This document shows, piece by piece, positions 1 through 8,494 of a stretch of DNA of 21,880 nt. This DNA comes from a virus. The notes under the pieces were generated by a model. The model saw nothing but the letters and a program-made list of their open reading frames with translations. It did no database searches and was not told the DNA's origin. How positions within the stretch are numbered: position 1 is the stretch's first letter; every line of letters begins with the position of its first letter. Location: the IMG/VR virus record IMGVR_UViG_3300021378_003361, positions 1 through 21,880 of that record. One strand, written 5' to 3'. The translations under genes were made by a program, and so were the position numbers.

Positions 1-438
1 CAAGTAAATCCTGCAGACTACAGTATATCGGGAACTACCTTAACATTTGCAACTGCACCAACTGGTGCGGTTACTGTAAACTTTAATAGTGAAATCAGTA
101 TTGAACGCCATGAAACATATCCAAGTAGTATTGAGTTACCAGCAAACGGCAACAATGCCGCAACTGGCTTTAGTGTAGACACTGCACTATACAATATTGT
201 AATTATTGATTACACACTAGAAAGTACAAATGGTGTACGTGTTGGTCAGATTAGAATGGCAACAGATACTAGTGCTTCAACAAGTGCAATTGATGATAAC
301 TATACCGAAACCGCAGCAGTAGATATAACCTTTAGTGCAGATATTAGTGTAGCCAATACACTAAGACTAATGTACACTGATGGTGCTAATGCTATAACGA
401 AATTTAAATATACATATCAACTTTGGAACAGCAATTAA
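1..438 (+). CDS. C-terminal part of a virion structural protein (5' end outside window)
   Basis: The frame is open from base 1 to a TAA at 436-438 and gives 145 residues with no start in view, so the gene begins left of the window. The composition is typical of phage tail or fibre proteins: rich in Thr, Ser, Ala, Asn and Gly, predicted beta-strand throughout, no charged helices. The opening stretch (NPADYSISGTTLTF followed by APTGAVTVNF) resembles beta modules common in myovirus adhesin and baseplate-associated proteins. I cannot say which structural protein it is. Its stop codon overlaps the proposed TTG start of the next gene, so the two are probably co-transcribed and translationally coupled. 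Confidence 0.7.
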   Translation, partial: QVNPADYSISGTTLTFATAPTGAVTVNFNSEISIERHETYPSSIELPANGNNAATGFSVDTALYNIVIIDYTLESTNGVRVGQIRMATDTSASTSAIDDNYTETAAVDITFSADISVANTLRLMYTDGANAITKFKYTYQLWNSN

Positions 439-875
439 ACCATAGAGCCTGGTACGAGTCGCCCAGTAAGCGTTTAAGCATGTGGCGTGACTTTCGCAAT
501 GGCTTGGATAAAACAAATACACTAGATGTATGTAACACTGTAGTACAGTGGTGGAGAAGTGCACCACTTGTTAATATAGCCATTGATCCGGTAACTCCAG
601 ATCAGTGGCCAACACCATGGGAAATGTTACATCAAGGAGACTTTTGTGATAACAGTTTAGCATTAGGTATGGCATACACTATCTATTATGCCAATCCAGA
701 CATTAAAAATGAACTACTATATGTAACATGCATTGGTAAAAGTTTTCAGAGACTTTGCACGTTGATTGATAATAAACACTTGCTTAACTTTGATCACGGA
801 TGTATAAGTACATTACCCGATGATAAAACATGTTTTGTAAATTACAGAACAGATATTAAAAGCATAATAAAATAA
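423..875 (+). CDS. Conserved phage protein of unknown function
   Basis: The 150-residue frame starts at a TTG overlapping the end of the upstream structural gene by 16 nt. The next in-frame ATG is at 480 (residue 20). I prefer TTG because the skipped part (HRAWYESPSKRLSMW) looks like folded protein, but no clear Shine-Dalgarno sequence supports either start. The sequence is rich in Trp and Cys (WRDFRNGL, VVQWWRSAP, WPTPWEMLHQGDFCDN), suggesting a compact globular fold. There is no signal peptide and no membrane segment. It sits between a structural gene and nrdA. I recognise the general type as a recurrent hypothetical protein of marine myoviruses but cannot assign a function. Confidence 0.7.
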   Translation: MEQQLNHRAWYESPSKRLSMWRDFRNGLDKTNTLDVCNTVVQWWRSAPLVNIAIDPVTPDQWPTPWEMLHQGDFCDNSLALGMAYTIYYANPDIKNELLYVTCIGKSFQRLCTLIDNKHLLNFDHGCISTLPDDKTCFVNYRTDIKSIIK

Positions 876-884
876 TAATAAAAA

Positions 885-905
885 ACCGAACTAGGAAGAT
901 TCGGT
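885..905 (+). other. Hairpin in the nrdA upstream region
   Basis: ACCGAA (885-890) pairs perfectly with TTCGGT (900-905) around a 9-nt loop. No T-run follows, so it is more likely an mRNA processing or protective stem-loop than a rho-independent terminator. A weak sigma70-like promoter can be drawn just after it (TTCGGT, 17 bp, TATAAG at 923-928), but the -35 match is poor and I do not list it separately. Confidence 0.45.
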
Positions 906-940
906 AACGAATTGGTATACACTATAAGGACGTAGACATA

Positions 941-3241
941 ATGAGCAACATTCAAGTAACAAAAAGAGATGGAAGTAAAGAGGAAATAAACCTCGAAAAA
1001 CTGCACAAGGTAGTATTTTATGCATGTGAAGGCATTAATGGCGTTAGCCCTAGTCAAGTTGAAATGAAAAGTAATTTACATTTTTACAATGGCATTACTA
1101 CTGATGACATCCAAGAAACACTTATTAAAAGTGCTTCAGAGTTAATTGAAGAAGATGCTCCTAATTACCAATGGGTTGCTGGCAGATTAATTGTATACCA
1201 TCTGCGCAAGCAAGTTTATGATAGTTTTGAGCCTTGGCACATCCTAAAACTGATTACCCGTAATGTAGATGAAGGATGGTATGATCCAGCGTTGCTCAAT
1301 GATTATACTGAACAAGAGTGGGATGAACTTAACGATTATATTAAACACGATCGTGATCAAGACTTTACATATGCCGCCATGGAACAATGGCGTGGAAAAT
1401 ATCTTGTACAAAACCGTGTTACAGGACAAAAACTAGAAACACCGCAAATGGCGTACATGCTTATTGCAGCAACATTATTTGCAAGCTATGATAAAGAAAC
1501 AAGATTAAGATGGGTTAAAGATTATTACGATGCAATTAGTAACTTTGATATTAGTTTACCTACTCCTGTTATGGCTGGCGTTCGTACTCCACAACGTCAA
1601 TTCAGTTCGTGCGTTCTTATTGAGACTGGTGATAGCCTTGATAGTATTAATGCTACTACTAGCAGTATTGTCAAATACGTATCACAAAAAGCAGGCATTG
1701 GTATCGGAGCAGGAAGTATACGAGCTCTCGGATCCCCTATACGTCGAGGTGACGCCTATCACACCGGAGTAGTACCGTTTTATAAGATGTTCCAATCGGC
1801 AACACGTTCGTGTTCACAAGGCGGTGTACGTAATGGTGCGGCAACACTGTACTATCCTATCTGGCACTTGGAAGTTGAGGATTTGTTAGTACTTAAAAAT
1901 AACAAAGGTGTAGAAGATAACCGTGTGCGTCACATGGATTATGGTGTGCAGTTTAACAAATTGATGTATGAGCGCCTTATCCAGGGTGGCGATATTACAC
2001 TGTTCTCACCTAGTGATGTGCCAGGACTATACGAAGCGTTCTTTGCTGACCAAGACGAGTTTAAACGTCTATACGAAACAGCAGAGCGTAATACACGACT
2101 ACGTAAAAAGACAGTCAAGGCAATTGAATTGTTTAGTCACTTTATGGGAGAGCGGAAAGACACTGGGCGCATTTACTTACAGAATGTAGACCACAGTAAT
2201 GAGCATGGTAGCTTTAAGCCACAGCATGCACCTATTAGACAAAGTAACTTGTGTTGTGAGATTAACTTACCAACAAAACCACTGAACGACTTTAATGATC
2301 CAGATGGCGAAATTGCATTATGCACACTGAGTGCTGTTAATTGGGGTAATGTACGTAAGCCAAGTGACTTTATTCGTATTGGTAAACTAGCAGTACGTGG
2401 ACTTGATGCTCTACTCAGTTATCAGAACTATCCAGTAATTGCAGCAGAAATGGCAACCATGGGCAGACGTCCATTAGGTGTTGGTATTATTAACTTAGCA
2501 TACTGGATGGCACGTAACAATATGACATACAGTCAACCCAACTTGGCGTTAATTGATGAGTATGCGGAAGCCTGGAGTTACAGTTTAATTCAAGCAAGTG
2601 CTGATTTAGCCGCAGAGCAAGGTGCATGTTTATGGAATGAACAAACAAAATATAGTGACGGTATTTTACCTATTGATACATACAAACGTGATGTAGATGA
2701 ATTAGTAGCACCCCAAGAGCGTATGCCATGGAATGAACTACGTCAACAATTACGTGAAACAGGTATTCGTAATAGTACACTAATGGCTCTTATGCCTGCT
2801 GAAACATCAGCACAAATTAGTAATGCTACAAACGGCATTGAGCCTCCACGTAGTTTGGTGAGTGTTAAGCAAAGTAAACATGGTGTTCTAAAACAAGTTG
2901 TGCCTGGCATTCACCATCTTAAAAACAAGTATGAACTATTATGGGATCAAGAATCACCAGAAGGTTACTTACAAATCATGGCTGTGCTACAAAAGTATAT
3001 TGACCAAGGCATTAGTGTAAACACAAGTTACAATCCACAACACTTCCCAGATGAAAAGATTCCAATGAGTAGTATGCTGCAACATTTAATGATGTTCTAC
3101 AAATATGGCGGCAAACAATTGTATTATTTTAACACATTTGATGGTGCTGGTGAAATAGATATTGACAAAATGGAACAAACCACTATAGTGGAAGATAATA
3201 TAACAATTGAAGACGATGCATGCGAAAGCTGTGTAATATAA
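941..3241 (+). CDS. nrdA: Ribonucleoside-diphosphate reductase, class Ia large (alpha) subunit
   Basis: It reduces NDPs to dNDPs in the cytoplasm as an alpha2beta2 complex with NrdB, supplying dNTPs for phage replication. The 766 residues match the family length. An ATP-cone domain spans roughly residues 4-95, followed by the ten-stranded barrel. Catalytic residues are all in place: C224 and C461 form the redox pair, N436, C438 and E440 form the radical site (NLCCE), Y728-Y729 relay the radical, and the C-terminal CESC (C761, C764) accepts electrons from glutaredoxin or thioredoxin. No intein or intron interrupts it. AAGGA lies upstream of the ATG. nrdB follows after 12 nt and a glutaredoxin after that, so the set is one operon. 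Confidence 0.97.
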   Translation: MSNIQVTKRDGSKEEINLEKLHKVVFYACEGINGVSPSQVEMKSNLHFYNGITTDDIQETLIKSASELIEEDAPNYQWVAGRLIVYHLRKQVYDSFEPWHILKLITRNVDEGWYDPALLNDYTEQEWDELNDYIKHDRDQDFTYAAMEQWRGKYLVQNRVTGQKLETPQMAYMLIAATLFASYDKETRLRWVKDYYDAISNFDISLPTPVMAGVRTPQRQFSSCVLIETGDSLDSINATTSSIVKYVSQKAGIGIGAGSIRALGSPIRRGDAYHTGVVPFYKMFQSATRSCSQGGVRNGAATLYYPIWHLEVEDLLVLKNNKGVEDNRVRHMDYGVQFNKLMYERLIQGGDITLFSPSDVPGLYEAFFADQDEFKRLYETAERNTRLRKKTVKAIELFSHFMGERKDTGRIYLQNVDHSNEHGSFKPQHAPIRQSNLCCEINLPTKPLNDFNDPDGEIALCTLSAVNWGNVRKPSDFIRIGKLAVRGLDALLSYQNYPVIAAEMATMGRRPLGVGIINLAYWMARNNMTYSQPNLALIDEYAEAWSYSLIQASADLAAEQGACLWNEQTKYSDGILPIDTYKRDVDELVAPQERMPWNELRQQLRETGIRNSTLMALMPAETSAQISNATNGIEPPRSLVSVKQSKHGVLKQVVPGIHHLKNKYELLWDQESPEGYLQIMAVLQKYIDQGISVNTSYNPQHFPDEKIPMSSMLQHLMMFYKYGGKQLYYFNTFDGAGEIDIDKMEQTTIVEDNITIEDDACESCVI

Positions 3242-3253
3242 AGAGAGACAGAG

Positions 3254-4381
3254 ATGAGTGTATTTAATACAGAAAATAAAGGTAGTCAAGTAAACAACTT
3301 GGCGTTTCTTGACCCCTCAGGGGGAGTAACAATTCAACGTTATGATACAATGAAGTATCCTAGCTTTGATAAGTTTACAGACAAACAATTAGGATTCTTT
3401 TGGCGTCCAGAAGAAGTTGATACATATCGTGACGGTAAAGACTTTAAACTATTAACGGATCATGAACAGCATATTTTTACAAGTAATCTTAAAAGACAAA
3501 TCTTGTTGGATAGTGTTCAAGGACGTGGTCCAGTAGAATCATTTGGTAGCATTGTAAGTTTACCAGAATTAGAAAACTGGATTATTACTTGGACATTTAG
3601 TGAAACAATTCACAGTCGTAGTTACACACATATTATTCGTAACGTATATAATGATCCAAGTGTCATTTTTGACGAGCTAATGGAAATTCCAGAAATATTG
3701 GAATGCGCAGGTGACATTTCCAAGTACTATGACGATTTAATTGAAGGTGCTGGGTACTACAATCTACTAGGCGAAGGAATACATACAGTTAACGGCAAAA
3801 AAGTTAAAGTTGACATGTATGAACTTAAAAAGAAACTATGGTTGGCACTGATGAGTGTTAATATTCTTGAAGGTGTTCGCTTTTATGTGAGCTTTGCATG
3901 TAGTTGGGCATTTGCTGAACTTAAAAAGATGGAAGGCAATGCTAAGATTATCAAGTTTATTGCACGTGACGAAAACCTACACTTGGGGTCAACACAGCTA
4001 CTACTTAAAACATTGAAAAAAGATGATCCAGTGTTTGAGCAGATTGCAAGAGAAACTGAAGAAGAAAGCATCAAGATGTTTACAGATGCAGTTGAACAAG
4101 AAAAGGCCTGGGCAGACTATTTGTTTAAGGACGGTAGTATGCTTGGACTAAACAAGGAACTACTAAGTCAGTATATTGAACATATTGCAATGAAGCGTAT
4201 GAACAATGTAGGACTTCCTAAAATTTATAATCAAACTAGTAACCCATTGCCTTGGACAAAGAAATGGATTGCAGGAGGCGATGTACAAGTTGCACCGCAA
4301 GAAACAGAGATTACTAGTTATATTAACGGTGGTACAAAACAAGATGTGAACGAAAACACATTCAAAGGATTTAGTTTATGA
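3254..4381 (+). CDS. nrdB: Ribonucleoside-diphosphate reductase, class Ia small (beta) subunit
   Basis: This is the radical-generating partner of NrdA. The 375 residues match the R2 ferritin-like family. The diiron ligands of a tyrosyl-radical R2 are all visible: D86, E117, H120, E206, E240 and H243, with the radical Tyr at Y124 in SRSYTHI. It is therefore a conventional class Ia subunit, not a radical-free variant. The acidic C-terminus ends in a short Phe-rich tail that would dock on NrdA. The start is preceded by a purine-rich AGAGAGA stretch. The stop overlaps the glutaredoxin start (ATGA), indicating translational coupling in the nrdA-nrdB-grx operon. Confidence 0.97.
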   Translation: MSVFNTENKGSQVNNLAFLDPSGGVTIQRYDTMKYPSFDKFTDKQLGFFWRPEEVDTYRDGKDFKLLTDHEQHIFTSNLKRQILLDSVQGRGPVESFGSIVSLPELENWIITWTFSETIHSRSYTHIIRNVYNDPSVIFDELMEIPEILECAGDISKYYDDLIEGAGYYNLLGEGIHTVNGKKVKVDMYELKKKLWLALMSVNILEGVRFYVSFACSWAFAELKKMEGNAKIIKFIARDENLHLGSTQLLLKTLKKDDPVFEQIARETEEESIKMFTDAVEQEKAWADYLFKDGSMLGLNKELLSQYIEHIAMKRMNNVGLPKIYNQTSNPLPWTKKWIAGGDVQVAPQETEITSYINGGTKQDVNENTFKGFSL

Positions 4382-4656
4382 TCACAGTATACAGTAAAAA
4401 TTTATGTGGCTATTGCGATATGGCTAAGGATTACCTCAAAAAGAACGGGTTTGAGTTTGAGGAAATTAATGTAGATTCAAACCCAGAAGCACGTGAGTTT
4501 CTAATTAGCGAAGGTCACAGAACAATGCCACAGATTTATCATGATGGCAAACTATTAGTAGAAGGCGGAGGTATGGCGTTAATAAGACTACAACCCAATA
4601 CTGTACGTGAACTTATTGGAGAAGTAAAACTAGATGTTAGTAATTTCAAACTTTAA
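4378..4656 (+). CDS. Glutaredoxin, probable electron donor to ribonucleotide reductase
   Basis: This is a 92-residue thioredoxin-fold protein of normal glutaredoxin size. The dithiol active site is C10-G-Y-C13. The TMPQIY motif (cis-Pro) and the VEGGG segment form the glutathione-binding groove. It should re-reduce the C-terminal cysteines of NrdA. The ATG overlaps the nrdB stop as ATGA, so its dosage is tied to the reductase. The active site differs from the CPYC of many cellular glutaredoxins. Phage glutaredoxins of this kind are sometimes annotated NrdH or GrxC; the sequence alone does not decide whether it accepts electrons from glutathione or thioredoxin reductase. Confidence 0.92.
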   Translation: MITVYSKNLCGYCDMAKDYLKKNGFEFEEINVDSNPEAREFLISEGHRTMPQIYHDGKLLVEGGGMALIRLQPNTVRELIGEVKLDVSNFKL

Positions 4657-4669
4657 AAAAGGCGATGTA

Positions 4670-4957
4670 ATGACTATCAAATGCAGTACTGGCGAAGAAG
4701 TCGTTGCTAGATTTGATGCAGATACAGGAAGCGAATTAAAAGTAGTAAAACCAACTGTACTTACAATTAATCCACAAGACGGCAAAGCAATGCTTATTCC
4801 TTGGCTTATGAGTATTGATACAACAAATAGTGATCCTGTTATTATTGGTAAAGGCCAGATTGTAGCAGTCACTAAAACACAAAAGAAACTTGCAGATGGC
4901 TATATGCAATCTACAACAGGAATTGCAACTGCTACAGAAAGCAGTCTGCTTATCTAA
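4670..4957 (+). CDS. Small Sm-like (Hfq-fold candidate) phage protein
   Basis: The frame is open from 4634, but the ATG at 4670 has an AAGG 8 nt upstream and begins right at the domain (MTIKCSTGEEVVARF), so I start there; that gives 95 residues. The pattern of a short strand, TGEE-V-A-F, a turn, then KPTVLTI and MLIPWLMS resembles the Sm-like beta-barrel proteins known from marine T4-like phages, including one solved from a putative cyanophage. Such proteins may bind RNA, but a role is unproven. The gene follows the nrd operon closely and precedes a late-type promoter. The family assignment is from memory of the pattern and is moderate. Confidence 0.6.
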   Translation: MTIKCSTGEEVVARFDADTGSELKVVKPTVLTINPQDGKAMLIPWLMSIDTTNSDPVIIGKGQIVAVTKTQKKLADGYMQSTTGIATATESSLLI

Positions 4958-4963
4958 TAAATA
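4956..4963 (+). promoter_or_regulatory. T4-like late promoter box, PAAR gene
   Basis: AATAAATA differs from the T4 late consensus TATAAATA only in the first base. It lies 5 nt before the ATG of the PAAR gene, so transcription would begin at or within a base or two of the start codon. The same spacing and the same TGT before ATG recur at 10846 and 17470. Confidence 0.6.
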
Positions 4964-4968
4964 CGTGT

Positions 4969-5268
4969 ATGAACTTTGTACACAGGAATAATGACAAGAG
5001 ACTATGTGGAGCATCAACTAGAGCCACAGTTAATAATGTCAGAGTAAATAATCAATTTATTAGCACAGAGGGCGACCCCAATACTCATGGTGGTGGCTCT
5101 CTTCGTGCCACTGCAACCAGTGGAAGAACTCGTGCTGGCGGAAAACCTATCATTATCCTAAATGATCCTGCTCAACGTGATAGCTATTGTGGCAGACCAG
5201 GTTATGGTCCTGAACATTGTGGTCCATCAGCAACTAGTGCAAGCGGCGATGTAAGAGCCGGAGGTTAA
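4969..5268 (+). CDS. PAAR-like protein, tip of the tail-tube spike
   Basis: These 99 residues fit the PAAR fold, the conical metal-binding cap on the central spike of contractile tails (T4 gp5.4 type). Visible features are VNNVRVNNQFISTEGDPNTHGGG, then a repeat of short beta segments (SGRTRAGGKPIIILNDPAQ) and a second His/Cys cluster (GYGPEHCGP). The His in THGGG and the His and Cys in EHC are plausible metal ligands. The sequence is rich in Gly and Ser with no helix. It would sit at the tail tip and help pierce the host envelope. Transcription probably starts at the ATG itself (late box at 4956). The next gene starts 1 nt after its stop. Confidence 0.75.
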   Translation: MNFVHRNNDKRLCGASTRATVNNVRVNNQFISTEGDPNTHGGGSLRATATSGRTRAGGKPIIILNDPAQRDSYCGRPGYGPEHCGPSATSASGDVRAGG

Positions 5269-5269
5269 T

Positions 5270-7813
5270 ATGGTAGATTACACAGATTTTAAAAGTGGCT
5301 TACAAAATGCCAACGAGTACTTAGACACTCGACATCATTTAAGTGGAACATCTGCACTAGGTAATAGTAATCTACGAGCAGTTGCACAAGCTGAATATAG
5401 TTTTACACTTCGTGAACTACTATGTGGTGTACTAGGTGGTAATGGTATAAAACTACCAAACATTCAAATTTGTTTAAGTGCTAATATTAATGCGCTATTG
5501 CAAATACCTGCATTACAAGGTGAACTTTATGATGCACTAACGCAACTTGAAGGTGCAATGAATGACTTCATGGATCATACTAAATTGGACAGTGTGCTAG
5601 GCAGACTTAACGGTGTACTAGCAGAAGCACAAAACGTTGCAAATATGATTAACTTTTGTAGCGCACCAGTTGATCCAATTGCCATCCCAAATATGCTAGA
5701 ACGTGCTATGGGAAGTTTTCTTGGTGCAGGTAAGCAGTTAATTGATGATATTGGACAAATAGCACCTGGCAATGTATGTGCTTGTATTGGTACAGGTGGA
5801 TTTAACGGCAACGTATTTAATGGCGGAATACTTGGCACTATTGCAAATAACATTAGTGCTATTAATGCAGGAAATCTTGGACAAAGTGTTATTGATAGTA
5901 TACGTGGTGATATTTCAAATGTTAGTAATAGTATATCAAATCTAATCAGTTTTGAGAATAATATCAATGGCGCATATGCGTTAGGTGGTAGCCAATTTGC
6001 TACACCTGATCCAAACTGTCATACTGGTATTGGTGTTATGCACAATCCACAAAACGGTAGTATTGCTGCTAATGCAAGACTTGCAAGTAGTATGAAAGGG
6101 TTATATGATAGACTTGCTGGATATCCAGTAACATATAGACCAGGAACAGTGTTAGGTGGATCAACTGGATCTACACCAATCAGTGCAAGCAACTTAACAC
6201 CAGAAGAATCTACACCAATTGAATATGAAAATATTTTTAAATTATTATTTGATGATGAGTTTATTGCATTATTAGATGCTGCGGATGATCCACAAAGTAA
6301 TGTGGATAACCAGATACCAGTATATGATTATTGCGGTACAATTATTGGTTACACTACAAATGCAGTACAAAAAGAAGGTGAGAAAAGTTTAGGAAGTGAT
6401 CCAACAGTACCGGATAGCCCTGGTTATTTGGCTGGTGGGTTAAACACAAGTGACGGCAACAATGCAACTAATACAGAAACAGTTTCAGAAGGTACTATTA
6501 CTGTAAATCAAGGCGGCGGTGCTAATGTCTATTTGGTTGCTAGTGAAGAAGCACAACTAGCACTACAAACAAATACTCATGATTTAGTAGTAAGAACTGA
6601 CATTTTAACTATATTTGCAAGACTAGATACTGCCGTATATAACTTTGGCACAATGTCAGACTATCAGCAAAGTAGTGTAACCTTTACTGCATTTGGTAAA
6701 AACGTTAATGAACTAACTGGCGCAGGATTTGTTGCTAAAGATGGAACTGTTGCTGTTGCAAGATTAATTACAGGAGTTAATAATCAAATAACTGTTATTA
6801 ATGGCAACGGTGCAGGAGGTAATCCTGTAATTGGATTAGCTGATAACCCAGTTGTACCAGGACAGGGATCAATTACTATTCCAGTTGGCAACAATAGTCA
6901 AAGATCATCGCCACCCAATAGCGGAATGTTACGCTATAATAATGGAACAAATGAAGTAGAAGCATATTATGTTGATACAAATAGTTGGAGAGATTTGGCA
7001 ACTATCGATGACGTCAATGCACAAAGCAACATTTTTGTTAATATCGGTACTGGTGCAGAAGTTTACAAACAAAAAAATACCAGCAACGAACAAGAATTTA
7101 GAAAAGTTAATGTTACTGGTGCCCTTAACATTGTACAAAATGCAAACGATATTACTATTAGTGATACACTAACTGCTAGTAATTTAGGCACTGGCGTAGA
7201 ACTATTTAAATCACGAGTAACAAATGACCTACAATTCAGAAAACTAAAATCCTCTAACACCAGTATAACAATTACTGAAGATCCAAATGAAGTTGACTTA
7301 ACTATACCGGGTGTAGCAAATACAACATTAACAACTACTGACGCAACATCAACACCAGTATTGTTTAACGCAGTACCATTATCACCAAATACTAACAAAA
7401 GTTGGTTTTTTAAAATATATGTATTAGCAGGACGTGGAACAACAAAACGTGCATGGCAACTTCAGGGTGTAGTACAAGATAACGCTAATATTGATAGTTT
7501 TGTTGGCGCAGTTGGCCGTATAGATTATCAGCGTAATACTGGAGAAGCATCAGTAAATCCTTGGAGTGCAGGCAGTGCATATGCCACTGCAACACAAGTA
7601 GAACACGATATGATTATCTACGAATCAAACACTAATATTAGTGGAGGTAGCACAAGTAGCTATACAAGTCCAGATACTAACAGTGATTGGACTGTAGTAG
7701 ATGCTGGCTGGAATGCCAGTGTAACAATTATCAGTAATCAGATGTCAATAAGAGTACGTGGCGACACAAGCACTGTAAACTGGAGTGTTAAACTTGAATA
7801 CGTTGAATTATAA
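5270..7813 (+). CDS. Large virion structural protein with fibre-like C-terminal repeats
   Basis: This 847-residue protein has a strong start (GGAGG 6 nt before ATG). Residues 1-300 are mostly helical with Cys clusters (CLSANIN, NFCSAPVDP, NVCACIGTGG), unlike a simple fibre. The middle is acidic. The C-terminal half is beta-rich and contains fibre-type modules: GMLRYNNGTNEVEAYYVDTNSWRDL near residue 550, and two tandem copies of a module starting (I/L)GTGxE(V/L)(Y/F)K and containing (E/Q)FRK at about 590-632 and 638-680. The last 150 residues look like a beta-sandwich head. It follows the PAAR gene directly, so a baseplate or tail-fibre position is likely. I cannot name its T4 counterpart. Confidence 0.75.
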   Translation: MVDYTDFKSGLQNANEYLDTRHHLSGTSALGNSNLRAVAQAEYSFTLRELLCGVLGGNGIKLPNIQICLSANINALLQIPALQGELYDALTQLEGAMNDFMDHTKLDSVLGRLNGVLAEAQNVANMINFCSAPVDPIAIPNMLERAMGSFLGAGKQLIDDIGQIAPGNVCACIGTGGFNGNVFNGGILGTIANNISAINAGNLGQSVIDSIRGDISNVSNSISNLISFENNINGAYALGGSQFATPDPNCHTGIGVMHNPQNGSIAANARLASSMKGLYDRLAGYPVTYRPGTVLGGSTGSTPISASNLTPEESTPIEYENIFKLLFDDEFIALLDAADDPQSNVDNQIPVYDYCGTIIGYTTNAVQKEGEKSLGSDPTVPDSPGYLAGGLNTSDGNNATNTETVSEGTITVNQGGGANVYLVASEEAQLALQTNTHDLVVRTDILTIFARLDTAVYNFGTMSDYQQSSVTFTAFGKNVNELTGAGFVAKDGTVAVARLITGVNNQITVINGNGAGGNPVIGLADNPVVPGQGSITIPVGNNSQRSSPPNSGMLRYNNGTNEVEAYYVDTNSWRDLATIDDVNAQSNIFVNIGTGAEVYKQKNTSNEQEFRKVNVTGALNIVQNANDITISDTLTASNLGTGVELFKSRVTNDLQFRKLKSSNTSITITEDPNEVDLTIPGVANTTLTTTDATSTPVLFNAVPLSPNTNKSWFFKIYVLAGRGTTKRAWQLQGVVQDNANIDSFVGAVGRIDYQRNTGEASVNPWSAGSAYATATQVEHDMIIYESNTNISGGSTSSYTSPDTNSDWTVVDAGWNASVTIISNQMSIRVRGDTSTVNWSVKLEYVEL

Positions 7814-7816
7814 ATA
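7809..7816 (+). promoter_or_regulatory. T4-like late promoter box
   Basis: An exact TATAAATA overlaps the TAA stop of the fibre-like gene. It could drive the genes from 7925 late in infection, next to a separate early-type promoter at 7833. Confidence 0.55.
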
Positions 7817-7832
7817 ATATTGAAGAAAATAC

Positions 7833-7861
7833 TTGACAAGTAAGTCGTTTTGCCGTATATT
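7833..7861 (+). promoter_or_regulatory. Sigma70-type promoter (early)
   Basis: A perfect TTGACA (7833-7838), a 17-bp spacer and TATATT (7856-7861) precede the gene at 7925. The spacer contains AAGTCGTTTTGC, which resembles the spacer of the promoter at 9339. The predicted leader is about 55 nt. Confidence 0.8.
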
Positions 7862-7924
7862 ATGAAAGTAATAGGTTATGGTAAGACGTCATGGCATAAA
7901 GAACTGTAACTTAACCTTAGGCAA

Positions 7925-8233
7925 ATGAAAGGCAAATTTAAAATGAGATCTAAAGACACTGGCAACGGGCGCAAAATTATGGCAAAAGTCGAAGTCCCCT
8001 TAGGGGTGGAAGACATAACATTATATGCATTACGATATCTTGATGAAATTGGCGATAACGATCCAAGAGAAACAATATTATCTAGCAATAAACGAGAAAT
8101 ATTTGGCTTCGCAAAACGGGCATTGTTTTTGCATGGAGCAAATGAACCAAAAAATTATGTAACACAAAAACTTAACGGACATGTAAAAACTATTCGTAAA
8201 ATTGTAGAATACAAATTTCCAGAGTGCGACTAA
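7925..8233 (+). CDS. Small basic hypothetical protein
   Basis: The 102-residue frame has no family I recognise. The ATG at 7943 (residue 7) is an alternative start: it has AAAGG 10 nt upstream, whereas the ATG at 7925 has only AGG at a short distance. The protein is lysine- and arginine-rich with a helical centre (ETILSSNKREIFGFAKRALFLHG) and a basic C-terminus (HVKTIRKIVEYKFPECD). It is preceded by a strong early promoter and overlaps the next gene by one base (TAATG), so it leads a two-gene early unit. A nucleic-acid-binding role would fit the charge but is a guess. Confidence 0.7.
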   Translation: MKGKFKMRSKDTGNGRKIMAKVEVPLGVEDITLYALRYLDEIGDNDPRETILSSNKREIFGFAKRALFLHGANEPKNYVTQKLNGHVKTIRKIVEYKFPECD

Positions 8234-8466
8234 TGAGTAATGTAATAGACTTCAATCTTGAGAGAGCAGTTCGTAAAAGCGGATTGCATCGAGCAGTATG
8301 TAAAGAAATGATTGAAGACGGATTTGATCCAATGGATCCGGATGATATTCAATATCATGGTGATTGGTTTAGTATTGACGCAACATTAGAAATGACAGAT
8401 AGTTGGACAGAAGAAGCATTAGACAGACTCTGGGCTGATATTAAAGCACTGGACATTGAAGAATAA
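8233..8466 (+). CDS. Small acidic hypothetical protein
   Basis: I start at ATG 8233, which overlaps the previous stop (TAATG), giving 77 residues; a GTG at 8224 would add three. The N-terminus is basic and helical (MSNVIDFNLERAVRKSG), the rest acidic with many Asp and Glu (EDGFDPMDPDDIQYHGDWFSI) and an amphipathic C-terminal helix (WTEEALDRLWADIKALDIEE). There are no motifs I recognise. Translation is probably coupled to the upstream gene, so the two may work together. Confidence 0.65.
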   Translation: MSNVIDFNLERAVRKSGLHRAVCKEMIEDGFDPMDPDDIQYHGDWFSIDATLEMTDSWTEEALDRLWADIKALDIEE

Positions 8467-8469
8467 ATA
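8462..8469 (+). promoter_or_regulatory. T4-like late promoter box, HNH gene
   Basis: AATAAATA overlaps the stop of the upstream gene and lies 25 nt before the proposed GTG start of the HNH endonuclease. It suggests late expression of that gene with a leader of about 20 nt. Confidence 0.45.
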
Positions 8470-8494
8470 TCCAAAAACGAAGTGGAAACTTAAC

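Noticed and set aside
5575-5967. Antisense ORF (130 codons) within the fibre-like gene
   Set aside because: No start signal or recognisable domain; explained by codon bias of the sense gene.
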